Source: an uncultured Bacillaceae bacterium
GTDB taxonomy: Bacteria > Bacillota > Bacilli > Bacillales > Cytobacillaceae
DNA length: 9,837 bases
NCBI GenBank assembly: GCA_937995745.1
Contig: CALKIU010000187.1
Coordinates: 1-9,837 of the forward strand
Direction: 5' to 3'
Shown here one piece after another: positions 1 through 7,557 of this stretch. The notes below the pieces were generated by a model. That model searched no databases and was not told the DNA's origin. It saw only the letters and a list, made by a program, of their open reading frames with translations. The position numbers and the translations under genes were made by a program. Numbering within the stretch: position 1 is the stretch's first letter; each line of letters opens with the position of its first letter.

Positions 1-15
1 CTGTCCCCATGTCCC
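1..15. repeat. Dispersed palindromic repeat, partial copy at the window edge
   Basis: CTGTCCCCatGTCCC matches the right half of the repeats at 7472-7498 and 9045-9071. The left half lies outside the window. It begins 3 nt after the stop codon of the minus-strand nuclease gene, i.e. at the 3' end of the operon. Confidence 0.6.
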
Positions 16-18
16 GCT

Positions 19-2040
19 CTATTTCGGGCCGAAGATGTCTTGTTTCAATTTATGGTCTTCTGCGTCTTTATGGCAGACGGGGCAGTATACGTTCCATTCA
101 TTTTTGACTTGGACGTTGAAGTTATCTGCGGGGTATTTCATCAGCTTCACATTCCTATATTGAAAAGGATGTTTGCGCCTGTTGTGGCAAATATTCACGA
201 CCCACACTTCATGATCGTTTTCGCAGATATATGTTTGTTTATAATGTTTATCCTCCATTACGTCCGTCCTGTTCCCGCAGCTTGGGCACAGATCATACTG
301 CTTCCCGAAAAAGTGAATGATTCTTTTTAAAAATATCCGCAAATTGGACAAGTCCCCCGGAACGGCGTAAAAATGACTGACACAATAAAGATCCCATCGA
401 TCCACATTCCAATTGCAAATATTCGAATCAATATGAACCAATGAGGAACTGTGTATCACAAAATTTTTGTCATCTAGCGGCAATTGAAGATAACGCGCGC
501 ACGAACGCTCCAGATCCTGCTTTAACACTTTCTCGCCCATTTTCGTATACGGTTTATATTTGGCGTCCAATGTATGGCCGGTCCACGTTGTCCCGCCGGG
601 CTTTCTATAATAAAGAACATAATCCGGTTTGAGATGTTCCCGTCCCTGCCCGCCGTATGTGACATTGTAATCGAGCCGGAACGTTCCCGCTCCTTTCTTC
701 GAATGGAACTCATAACTCCAACCTTCCAAGTGGGAATCCCGATTGTATTTGGCCATGAGGGAAGGGATCACCCAGCTGCAGTCAAACTGCAGGTTTCTTA
801 ATTCATGAATGATTTGAAAAAGAATCCAGACTTCATACAAATGAGCCGAACTCGTCAACGTCTCCATCAACTCTTGCTCCCTGGAAGCGAGTTTCGGATT
901 CAACTCCAAAAATTCCTCATAGATATCAAAAACGGCCGCATACGAAGGCTCGGATGCAAATAGATGCGTCCACTCGATTTCCATCGCCGGTGGAGCAAAC
1001 AACGGTTCTTCCAACTGCTGGCTAATCTTTTCCAGAAGCTCTTGCCATGGCTTCTGTCTTCGTTCAAGTTCTTCTAATTCTTCCTCCAGTTCCTCAATTC
1101 TTTTTTTCATCATATTTGAGACGTTAATTTCCTTCTTGCCGCTCTTTATCCACTGATTTTTCCTGTCCGCTGTTTGAAATGTAAAGTTTTCCCTCCGTTC
1201 CTCCAGCTCGTTGCGGATTTTTTGGATTTCCATTCCTTCGATCGTCATCGCTTGGTTCACATAGTTTTGGATATCTTCCAGCATTTTTCGAATCATTCGA
1301 TGCTCGTTGATATTCGTGTCCCTTTTCACACTGCGGACGGGAATCTTGGCTGAAGGGGGATACAACTCTTTCTTAATGATGGCGCTGCCATGCCACTTCT
1401 TAATTTTCCAACCATGAACCTTCCCTTTTACCTGAATCAATCGCTCCGAAGGATCGGCGGCTATTTTTTGCAGCCAATACTCCAATTGCCGGACAAGTTC
1501 TTGCATTGGCTCCAACGGATAGAGGAAAACATTCGTTTTTTTGAAAAAGCCGCCGAGGCCCTCATCGTATGCAAGATCTTTAAACAGACCCTCGACTTCT
1601 TTTTTCATCGTGTCATATTGTTCATAGGACAACATATCCGGCAGAACAATGACCTTGGCCCGTTCCAGCGGATGTCCTTTTCCATCAAAACTTTTGACAA
1701 GAAACTCCCCGCACGCATTCATGCCAAAACAAGATTCGGAACCCATCCCGTTTTCCGGCCGAATTTCTCTTTTGTGATACCATAAATCGGCGTGTTTTTC
1801 CGACTTCGACAGGACCATTTTTTTATGATCTTCTTCCACAATCACCTTCTCGGCGCCGGGAGCGAAAACGCCGATTTGCAGCAAATCCCTGCCGTTTCGG
1901 GAGTATTCATTCATGAGGTAAAACCCGTCTTTCATTTCCAATTCATCAAAAATTTCGATCTCCGGCTCTGCCGGCGGGTGGAGCAGCAAGTCAATTCCGG
2001 ACGTCTTTTCAAATGGAACGTGGATTTTTACGAGCTTCAT
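19..2040 (-). CDS. McrC/DUF2357-like PD-(D/E)XK nuclease with C-terminal zinc cluster
   Basis: This 673-residue protein is probably the nuclease partner of the McrB-like NTPase encoded just upstream. A PD-(D/E)XK core is visible: P472-D473 in LKPDYVLYY, then D492-A-K494 in TLDAKYK. It is preceded by a helix containing LYEVW (E403), a pattern seen in DUF2357/McrC-type nucleases. Residues about 312-345 are an E/L-rich coiled coil. The C-terminus has a Cys/His set that could hold two zincs: C585xxC588, C606, H610, C618, H619 or H624, and C653xxC656. The N-terminal 300 residues are not recognised. The ATG follows the previous stop by 5 nt and has GGTGAT 4 nt upstream, which fits translational coupling. 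In McrBC systems the McrC subunit stimulates the NTPase and cuts DNA; that role here is inferred. E. coli McrC is far shorter (about 350 residues), so this is an enlarged variant. A palindromic repeat abuts the stop codon. Confidence 0.85.
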   Translation of the reverse strand: MKLVKIHVPFEKTSGIDLLLHPPAEPEIEIFDELEMKDGFYLMNEYSRNGRDLLQIGVFAPGAEKVIVEEDHKKMVLSKSEKHADLWYHKREIRPENGMGSESCFGMNACGEFLVKSFDGKGHPLERAKVIVLPDMLSYEQYDTMKKEVEGLFKDLAYDEGLGGFFKKTNVFLYPLEPMQELVRQLEYWLQKIAADPSERLIQVKGKVHGWKIKKWHGSAIIKKELYPPSAKIPVRSVKRDTNINEHRMIRKMLEDIQNYVNQAMTIEGMEIQKIRNELEERRENFTFQTADRKNQWIKSGKKEINVSNMMKKRIEELEEELEELERRQKPWQELLEKISQQLEEPLFAPPAMEIEWTHLFASEPSYAAVFDIYEEFLELNPKLASREQELMETLTSSAHLYEVWILFQIIHELRNLQFDCSWVIPSLMAKYNRDSHLEGWSYEFHSKKGAGTFRLDYNVTYGGQGREHLKPDYVLYYRKPGGTTWTGHTLDAKYKPYTKMGEKVLKQDLERSCARYLQLPLDDKNFVIHSSSLVHIDSNICNWNVDRWDLYCVSHFYAVPGDLSNLRIFLKRIIHFFGKQYDLCPSCGNRTDVMEDKHYKQTYICENDHEVWVVNICHNRRKHPFQYRNVKLMKYPADNFNVQVKNEWNVYCPVCHKDAEDHKLKQDIFGPK

Positions 2041-2045
2041 TTACA

Positions 2046-3920
2046 TCACCAGAATCTGATTAACCTTTCACGGTTAAGCATTTTTGTCAACTTTTCATAA
2101 GAAAGGGGATAGTATTTGATCGACTGATGAAATTCCTGCAACAGCTTCAAGCTTGATTCTTCCCTCTTCGGAACTTCAATCCGCGGAAGGAGTTTGGAAA
2201 GGACCAATTGATCCACTTGTTCGGCTCCCGGTGCAGGACAAAATCTCAAAAACGCTTTCACTTGGTTTTGACCTCTGCTGTTCAGCGATGCATTAGGGAT
2301 GGCGGCCAATTTTTCCGACAGATCAAATATTTCCCCGGCCAATCCTTTAATATCTTCTTCTTCATGAAGCATCGCGGTGAATTGTTCCAAAGAGACATCG
2401 ATTTTTCCCGTCTTTCGATCAGCCTTTAATTCGCTCTTGAGCTCTTCCTTGCGTTCCTTGCTCAAATGTCCGATTTCAATGATGATGCTCCTGTCAATCA
2501 CTTTCGGACTCAACGGCTTGACCGTGTAATCCATATTCAACGTGCCGACAAAACGAACGTTGCGGGGAATTTTGAATTTATACGGATATTTTAGCAAGGT
2601 CACGGCATTCAAAACTTTTTCATCCAGCGGGTCATACTCGTTGCGGTTTCTGAGAAATTCTTTTGCGAAAATAAAATACCGCTTATCATAAAGTTGAATG
2701 AACGGATCTTTCTGTTCACGGACACTGAGAAACTCGGAAAAATAATATTCCACATGGGCCAAATTCATTTCATCCAAGCAAATCAAATGCAAATGCTTTT
2801 CATCTTGGGCAGCCCTGGCCAATGCCTCTAAAAAAGGGGATGGGACAAAACACTTGTCTATCGGGTTAAAATAACCGAGCAAATCTTCTGTATCGGTCCA
2901 ACTGGACTGAACCGGAATAAAAGCAACACGGGCCCCTTTTATCGCATGAGCCATCGCGGCAACAATGCTTGATTTTCCTGTCCCGGACGGACCCGTCAAA
3001 ATGGTCAGCATATCGGTTTGAAGGCCTCTTAAAAACATTTCGATCACATGTTTTTCATAGACAAGTTCATCCGGGGAATTGTAATAAAAAAGCGACTGTA
3101 AAAGGGAAACGGCCTGTTCCGGTTCCCAGGGATGCCATTCTGTTTTGCCGTCTTCTGTCCCTTCATCCAATTCTTCCAACCGAACATACTTGTCTACTTT
3201 TTCTAATACTTCCTTCCATTCCCTTTGTTTTACCGTCAGCGTTTCCATCCTGTTTTCGTATTCTTTTTCCGCCTGTTCAAGGGCCGCCAATTTTGCCTGA
3301 ATCTCTTCTGCCCGCTTTTTTGTTCGCTGCAGTTTGTCGCGCACTTCTTGATGCGTCCGGACGAACCGTTCCGCAATAACCCTTTCTATATCATCTATAA
3401 AATGTTTTTTGGCGGCTGCCAAAAGATGCTCTCCCCCAAATCTTCTGATTTCTTCCTCAAAAGAATCTTTCACCTCTTCCAGTGTAGGAAGAATCAGCTC
3501 AACGAGGTCTTCTAAACGGGCTTCGTCCTGCACCGCTTTGTATTTGGCCCTGAAAATCATGCCTTTCGCCAATTCTTTATGGAATTTTTTTCTATCCACA
3601 ACAAAAGTCATTATCCAGTCCTGCGAAAAATCAAGCGGGTAAGGACACACTTCAAATCCGTTCTTGCCGTATTCAAGAATGGCCGCCTTGACGTGTATAT
3701 CCGATATTGGAATTCCATATTCATCCACCGCAGAGCGGGTATCCAGAACTTTCACCAGCATGTATTCGCCAAAATAATCCCGCAGTCTTCTGTAAATTTG
3801 CTTCACCTTTCTGTTGGATAAAACATCCATGATATATGCCGTACATATATCGTCATATTCTTCATCTTGGTGAAGTTCCAGCCACTCCTGTAAAAAAGTT
3901 TTCTCCTTCGTTGTACTCAT
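2046..3920 (-). CDS. McrB-like AAA+ NTPase with N-terminal coiled coil
   Basis: This is the motor subunit of a McrBC-like restriction system, 624 residues from the ATG at 3920. I prefer that ATG to an upstream TTG at 3953, because GGAGAGGAG precedes it and nothing resembling a ribosome binding site precedes the TTG. Numbered from the ATG, the Walker A is GPSGTGKS (K316) and the Walker B is LICLDEMNLA (D383, E384), the DEMN(L) form typical of McrB-type AAA+ proteins. A sensor-1 strand, GTLNMD (N462), and a candidate arginine finger in VIDRS (R477) follow. Residues about 190-246 form a long charged coiled coil. Residues 1-180 probably hold a target-recognition or assembly domain that I do not recognise. 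E. coli McrB has MNTADRS where this protein has LNMDYTV, so GTP specificity should not be assumed. Its stop lies 5 nt before the nuclease gene, so the two products are likely made together. Confidence 0.88.
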   Translation of the reverse strand: MSTTKEKTFLQEWLELHQDEEYDDICTAYIMDVLSNRKVKQIYRRLRDYFGEYMLVKVLDTRSAVDEYGIPISDIHVKAAILEYGKNGFEVCPYPLDFSQDWIMTFVVDRKKFHKELAKGMIFRAKYKAVQDEARLEDLVELILPTLEEVKDSFEEEIRRFGGEHLLAAAKKHFIDDIERVIAERFVRTHQEVRDKLQRTKKRAEEIQAKLAALEQAEKEYENRMETLTVKQREWKEVLEKVDKYVRLEELDEGTEDGKTEWHPWEPEQAVSLLQSLFYYNSPDELVYEKHVIEMFLRGLQTDMLTILTGPSGTGKSSIVAAMAHAIKGARVAFIPVQSSWTDTEDLLGYFNPIDKCFVPSPFLEALARAAQDEKHLHLICLDEMNLAHVEYYFSEFLSVREQKDPFIQLYDKRYFIFAKEFLRNRNEYDPLDEKVLNAVTLLKYPYKFKIPRNVRFVGTLNMDYTVKPLSPKVIDRSIIIEIGHLSKERKEELKSELKADRKTGKIDVSLEQFTAMLHEEEDIKGLAGEIFDLSEKLAAIPNASLNSRGQNQVKAFLRFCPAPGAEQVDQLVLSKLLPRIEVPKREESSLKLLQEFHQSIKYYPLSYEKLTKMLNRERLIRFW

Positions 3921-3930
3921 TTCCGCCCCA

Positions 3931-3939
3931 CTCCTCTCC
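3931..3939 (-). promoter_or_regulatory. Ribosome binding site deciding the start of the McrB-like gene
   Basis: Minus-strand GGAGAGGAG lies 10 nt before the ATG at 3920. The longer reading frame starting at a TTG (3953) would run through this site and has no purine-rich motif of its own. The shorter 624-residue product is therefore preferred. Confidence 0.65.
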
Positions 3940-3976
3940 GAATAACGGGACAAACCAAGTTTACAAAAATGGCCGA

Positions 3977-6139
3977 TTAATCCCGCAGCCGGTTCTCAAA
4001 AAGGATGAACAAGGTCCGGGTTCTGTTTCTGATCGATTTTACCGTCTCAATGGCCGGCAAAATGTCTTTGTGTTGATAAGCGTTGCGGCATTCGTCTTTC
4101 CATTTTTCAAAACTGGCAATCAAATTTTCTTTTTCGGCAAAATTCACTTTATCGTTAAATAAATTTTTATTTCGGTTATTTTTGATATAATGTAAGTATT
4201 CTCCTAATGTAGAGTCAGTGTAATATTCAATGGTTCCGATGGGCTTTCCAAACTTTTTTGTTTTCTTGTCGTATACGAGGCAATCCCCTTCACACAGGGA
4301 TGCGAGCTTCTTGCAAACGTAGATTTCCACCGCTTTAAAATGACAAGCCACCAAAAAAGTCAGATCAATATGATGTGGATTTTGGTAAATCAAGATGTCT
4401 TTGTACCGCTGCCAGACCCACTCCCCTGTCCGCAGGAAATCCATAACGGTGCCGATATTCTGAATCCTGTCGTCTTTTGGATACTTTTCCAGCATTCGAT
4501 GATGAGATTCTCTATCAAATCGGCGGATAGAATCATAGATTTTCTCATTTCCAAAATAATCCTCCACAAGGAGATTCAGGCTCTCCTTATCTATCTTCTT
4601 AGAAGCAAATTCCTTTTGGAGAGATGTTATCACTTTTTCCAGTTTCTCTTGAAATTTTTCTTCCTCCAAATTTTCAGTTATTAACTGTAATTGTTTTATG
4701 GAACCGTCTAACTGCTCCATTAATCGCCCCTTTTTGTTTTGAATCTCGATTGGCTCAATATATAAGTCTATATCAGAAATTTTTTTGATATCGAGCTTTC
4801 CATTGTCTTGTTCAATGAATGAATACAGTATCTGAAGAAACAATTTTCCAATCGGTCTTGACAGAAGAGAAACAAAATAGGTGCGGTTGATTTTTGCAGA
4901 ATCCAGTGGAATCTTTATAATTTGGTGCTTAAAGGTTTCTTGGATGTCCAACTCTCCCAGTTCGTACTTGAATTTTTCACTAAAATCAACCAAAGGCGTT
5001 TTCAAGAAATTCTCATCCTCTAAGTACAGCGGTTCAAAATACCGAGTTTTGATTCCCGGCAGGTAAAAATCACCCATATAAATGTTGTATTTGGACAAAT
5101 CCAATTGTTTTATGTCACCTTTGGCTTTGTTTAAATCAATGCCGACTTTTTCAAAAAGCTCCCGTTTCTTTGTAAGATACACGGCATGATCTTGTACCGG
5201 CTCCTTCAAGAGATTCCTATTTAACAAGTCTCCGAACTTTACCTTTGTAAATCCAAGTTTCTTGCCCAATGCCGCCAGTTCTTCTTCCGCTTTTATTTGT
5301 TCAAAGCTAACGTAAGAACGGGCGGAGATCATTTTGCCCCTTTTAAGAGATTCTGAGTTTTTATTGAGGAAATTTCCCACAATCGGCCGCATGGACAATT
5401 CACTATCCAGTTGTGCGACAAAAATGTCTGCATGAAAGTATTTGGAAAATATTAACACATAAGAAGGCCGCTCATCCGAAGGATCATGAACTTCAATCAT
5501 GCCTGCAAGTTTTAAGCCGCTTTTCCGGTTGCACTCATGGATGAAAGATGGACTGGGTTGGTTATATAGGCGGAGCAGAAGGATGCCATTATCAGATAAA
5601 TGAGGAGAAAATGCATTTATTGCCTCAAGGGTGTCATGAATCCTATCATAAGTATGGTAAAGACTCCAAATGACATCAAACTTTTGGGAAGGGTTCAGCT
5701 CCTCTAGAGAAGATATAATGGCAGAGTCGGAATGAACCAAACCATTGCGGGCCGCCGCCTGCCAAAGCGGATGTTTATCGATCATGGCGGTTAACGCAAC
5801 TTTCGGAAATTTTCCCACAAAACTTTCAATGAATTCACCTTCATGCCCACTGATTTCCAAGCAACTTTTGATGTTCATCTCTTGAAAAAGGGCGTGGGAA
5901 AATTTAACATAAAAATCCTCTTTAGCCAAAGGATTGTACATTCTATAGATCCCGATATTGTATCGTTTCTGTATGCTATTCAGAATAAAATCCGCGTGTC
6001 GATAGGTAAGCTCAGAATTCCTCTCAAATGCTCTTACCAAAAAATCCATGGCCTCCGAATTCAATTCTTGAGCCCTTTCGTCAGATTTTATCAGTTTGGC
6101 AGCCGTTTCAATGATTTTTGTTATTTCCTTTTTATTCAT
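3977..6139 (-). CDS. Methyltransferase-like/HEPN fusion protein, first gene of the McrBC-like operon
   Basis: This is a 720-residue protein from the ATG at 6139, chosen over a GTG at 6175 because GGAGGG sits 6 nt upstream. Residues about 80-235 resemble a class I Rossmann methyltransferase. SCLEISGHEGEF (E95, G98, G101) occupies the motif I position but lacks the first glycine of GxGxG. FDVIW (154-158) and a LSDNGILLL strand follow. No (D/N)PPY motif is present, so it is unlikely to be a DNA amino-methyltransferase. Residues about 588-720 are predicted mostly helical and contain RNAYQH (R685, H690), which matches the RNxxxH motif of HEPN ribonucleases, after a helix ending in HFKAVE. The middle 250 residues are unrecognised, with a short coiled coil near 470-515. 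By eye the gene is more AT-rich than the two downstream genes. It may sense infection and act as an RNase toxin beside the DNA-cutting pair; that is inference. A non-catalytic HEPN or an RNA-binding role is the alternative. Confidence 0.72.
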   Translation of the reverse strand: MNKKEITKIIETAAKLIKSDERAQELNSEAMDFLVRAFERNSELTYRHADFILNSIQKRYNIGIYRMYNPLAKEDFYVKFSHALFQEMNIKSCLEISGHEGEFIESFVGKFPKVALTAMIDKHPLWQAAARNGLVHSDSAIISSLEELNPSQKFDVIWSLYHTYDRIHDTLEAINAFSPHLSDNGILLLRLYNQPSPSFIHECNRKSGLKLAGMIEVHDPSDERPSYVLIFSKYFHADIFVAQLDSELSMRPIVGNFLNKNSESLKRGKMISARSYVSFEQIKAEEELAALGKKLGFTKVKFGDLLNRNLLKEPVQDHAVYLTKKRELFEKVGIDLNKAKGDIKQLDLSKYNIYMGDFYLPGIKTRYFEPLYLEDENFLKTPLVDFSEKFKYELGELDIQETFKHQIIKIPLDSAKINRTYFVSLLSRPIGKLFLQILYSFIEQDNGKLDIKKISDIDLYIEPIEIQNKKGRLMEQLDGSIKQLQLITENLEEEKFQEKLEKVITSLQKEFASKKIDKESLNLLVEDYFGNEKIYDSIRRFDRESHHRMLEKYPKDDRIQNIGTVMDFLRTGEWVWQRYKDILIYQNPHHIDLTFLVACHFKAVEIYVCKKLASLCEGDCLVYDKKTKKFGKPIGTIEYYTDSTLGEYLHYIKNNRNKNLFNDKVNFAEKENLIASFEKWKDECRNAYQHKDILPAIETVKSIRNRTRTLFILFENRLRD

Positions 6140-6145
6140 TTTTAT

Positions 6146-6151
6146 CCCTCC
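6146..6151 (-). promoter_or_regulatory. Ribosome binding site deciding the start of the HEPN-fusion gene
   Basis: Read on the minus strand this is GGAGGG, with a 6-nt spacer to the ATG at 6139. It supports that ATG over the GTG at 6175, which would lie upstream of the ribosome binding site. Confidence 0.8.
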
Positions 6152-6191
6152 ATTCTTAACAATAGAATCAGGCACAGAAGGCTTGTCCTCA

Positions 6192-6223
6192 CGGATGCTT
6201 TTTCATCCGCCCGCTATGAAAAA
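6192..6223 (-). promoter_or_regulatory. Two mutually exclusive hairpins in the operon 5' leader
   Basis: On the minus strand, TTTTTCAT (6223-6216) can pair with ATGAAAAA (6206-6199) around a 9-nt loop. Alternatively, CGGATG (6209-6204) can pair with CATCCG (6197-6192) around a 6-nt loop. The two stems share bases 6204-6206 and cannot form together. They lie in the inferred leader between the candidate -10 and the gene A start. Neither is followed by a U-run on the minus strand, so a classical terminator is not supported. Confidence 0.35.
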
Positions 6224-6274
6224 ACAGGCAAACATAAAAGTCCAAGTTTTGACGCGAAAAGGCCATTCATATAC

Positions 6275-6280
6275 ATTATA
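6275..6280 (-). promoter_or_regulatory. Candidate -10 element of the nuclease operon promoter
   Basis: The minus strand reads TATAAT here, about 135 nt before the gene A start codon. No good TTGACA lies 16-18 nt upstream; that position holds one half of the inverted repeat at 6284-6299. The promoter may therefore be weak or need an activator. AT-rich sequence can give such a match by chance. Confidence 0.4.
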
Positions 6281-6283
6281 AAA

Positions 6284-6299
6284 GTTATACTGATATAAC
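6284..6299. promoter_or_regulatory. Inverted repeat, possible operator
   Basis: GTTATA-ctga-TATAAC is a perfect 6-bp inverted repeat with a 4-nt spacer. It sits 3 nt upstream of the candidate -10 of the nuclease operon, a position where a dimeric regulator could control RNA polymerase. No regulator gene is visible next to it, so this is a positional inference. Confidence 0.35.
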
Positions 6300-6916
6300 A
6301 TGATTGGAAATTCCGAAAAATTTCAAACATTTAACCAGTGTGGAAGGCAGAACGGAGGAGGGGCTCCATTCGGGGCTTGATAAGCAGGCCGTATTATGAC
6401 AAAAAAATTTAGACAAGCCTGGAGAAATGATTCATAAATATGTGTACCAGAAGGCTGCGAGTGCCGATAAAAACAGACAGGGCCTTGACCACCTTTTTCG
6501 TCTCGAAACAACTGCTCTTTATTTCTTTTAAAAAGGGGCCAATCCTCCAAGAAAACCGCCAACATCGATTCCCAGACCATTTTTCCTGCAAAAACTTTTA
6601 GAAAAGTTCCTGCGTATAACGGAGGCTTTCTTGACAGAAATGGAAAGATTGAGAGATTCGTTGGAAGTATGGAGACATGAATGTTTCTCTTGAAGGAGAA
6701 ACCATCGGCGGCGGTAAACTGTCGTAGAAGGTGCTGGTTACGGCAAGAAAAAAAGATAAAATCCTTGTCATACCTGAGGTATTTTTTCAGCAAGCCCTAT
6801 TTATTGGAAACTGCTAACCTTATTCCACTCGAGTGAAGCGCTAGCTTTAGTATCCCAAGGATGGGTTTGCATAATTTATCATTTGATGAAGAAATAGTTT
6901 ATTGAATAGAGCTTAT
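6300..6916. other. 617-nt stretch with no recognisable gene
   Basis: No start with a ribosome binding site and no familiar protein motif is visible on either strand. A minus-strand frame of 156 codons (6323-6793) begins at a TTG without a ribosome binding site. A plus-strand frame from about 6412 to 6699 is open apart from one TAA and encodes lysine/glutamate-rich text, so a decayed gene is possible. A perfect palindrome, CACTCGAGTG, lies at 6826-6835. I cannot assign any of it. Confidence 0.5.
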
Positions 6917-7222
6917 ATGAAAAAAGAATAGATTGATTTGTTGAACGTGCCGAGAGGTACGGAATATGGAGTCGCCGCTCCGGCCAACCACAGTGAGTTG
7001 GAAAACGCGTTGAAACAATTCCGGATGAAATTGTCCCAGGAACAGAACGTAAAACCATTTTACATTTTCACAAACAAAACATTGGAAGAATTGATTCAAA
7101 AACAGCCGTGCAGCGTGGATGAACTGAAAACCATTCACGGTATCGGGGAAAAGAAAATCAATGCTTTTGGCGAGGAGCTGGTTGGCATTATAAGAAACCA
7201 CAAGCAGAAAGCGGGTTCATAA
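6917..7222 (+). pseudogene. Small HRDC-domain gene, interrupted or N-terminally truncated
   Basis: From 6938 the frame encodes 94 residues, of which about 20-86 form an HRDC domain. Visible features are FRMKLSQEQNVKPFYIF, the segment TLEELIQKQP, and the helix-hairpin motif IHGIGEKKINAFGEEL. HRDC is a DNA-binding helical domain usually found at the C-terminus of RecQ helicases and some RNase D proteins. No helicase motifs are present upstream. The same frame begins with an ATG at 6917 (M-K-K-E) and is stopped by TAG at 6929-6931. The only in-frame initiators after it are a TTG at 6938 and a GTG at 6947, and neither has a ribosome binding site. The domain sequence itself looks intact and a strong terminator follows. 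It is therefore either a recently inactivated stand-alone HRDC protein, the remnant of a larger gene, or a gene with a very weak start. Confidence 0.6.
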
Positions 7223-7306
7223 AGCCATTACGGTGTGTGTATCCTCCAAATGGAATTGGCGGACATCGCGCTAAAAATGTCATAGAATATATTCCATAAA
7301 ACAAGA

Positions 7307-7351
7307 CCTTTCCCTGGCGCTTTTAAAATTGCTCTTGGGAAAGGCTTTTTT
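7307..7351 (+). terminator. Rho-independent terminator after the HRDC gene
   Basis: CCTTTCCC (7307-7314) pairs perfectly with GGGAAAGG (7337-7344), followed by C and six T residues (7346-7351). The 22-nt loop is long but contains a small inner A/T-rich pairing. It lies 85 nt after the HRDC stop codon and points along the plus strand. Confidence 0.75.
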
Positions 7352-7471
7352 CTGCGCAATCGAACCATTGATTTTAAATTGAAACAATCCCGCACGAATG
7401 GGTTACGGCAAATTACATATAGATTACCAGTTGGAACTATGCTGGGGAAGTACTATTGCCAAAACCTGGGC

Positions 7472-7498
7472 GGGACAGCGAACCTGTCCCCGCGTCCC
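7472..7498. repeat. Dispersed palindromic repeat, copy 2
   Basis: GGGACA-N7-TGTCCC followed by cgcGTCCC. It forms a 6-bp hairpin and is nearly identical to the copies at 7530-7556 and 9045-9071, and to the partial copy at the left window edge. REP-type element, function inferred. Confidence 0.75.
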
Positions 7499-7529
7499 AC
7501 CACCCACGTCTCATCATCCAAAATTTGGT

Positions 7530-7556
7530 GGGACACCAAACCTGTCCCCCTGTCCC
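7530..7556. repeat. Dispersed palindromic repeat, copy 3
   Basis: GGGACA-N7-TGTCCC, then cc and a second TGTCCC. It has the same orientation as copy 2, and its left edge pairs with the right edge of copy 2: GTCCCACCA (7494-7502) with TGGTGGGAC (7526-7534). The pair can thus fold as nested or alternative hairpins. Confidence 0.75.
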
Positions 7557-7557
7557 T

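Noticed and set aside
3977..6139. Gene A as the protective DNA methylase of a restriction-modification system
   Set aside because: No (D/N)PPY or cytosine methylase PC motif is present and motif I is degenerate, so a classical modification enzyme is not supported.
6323..6793. 156-codon minus-strand frame upstream of the nuclease operon
   Set aside because: It starts at TTG with no ribosome binding site, has no recognisable motif, and its residue text is unlike a folded protein family I know.
7472..7556. CRISPR array
   Set aside because: Only two adjacent copies with internal palindromy and no regular spacers; dispersed copies elsewhere fit a REP-type element better.
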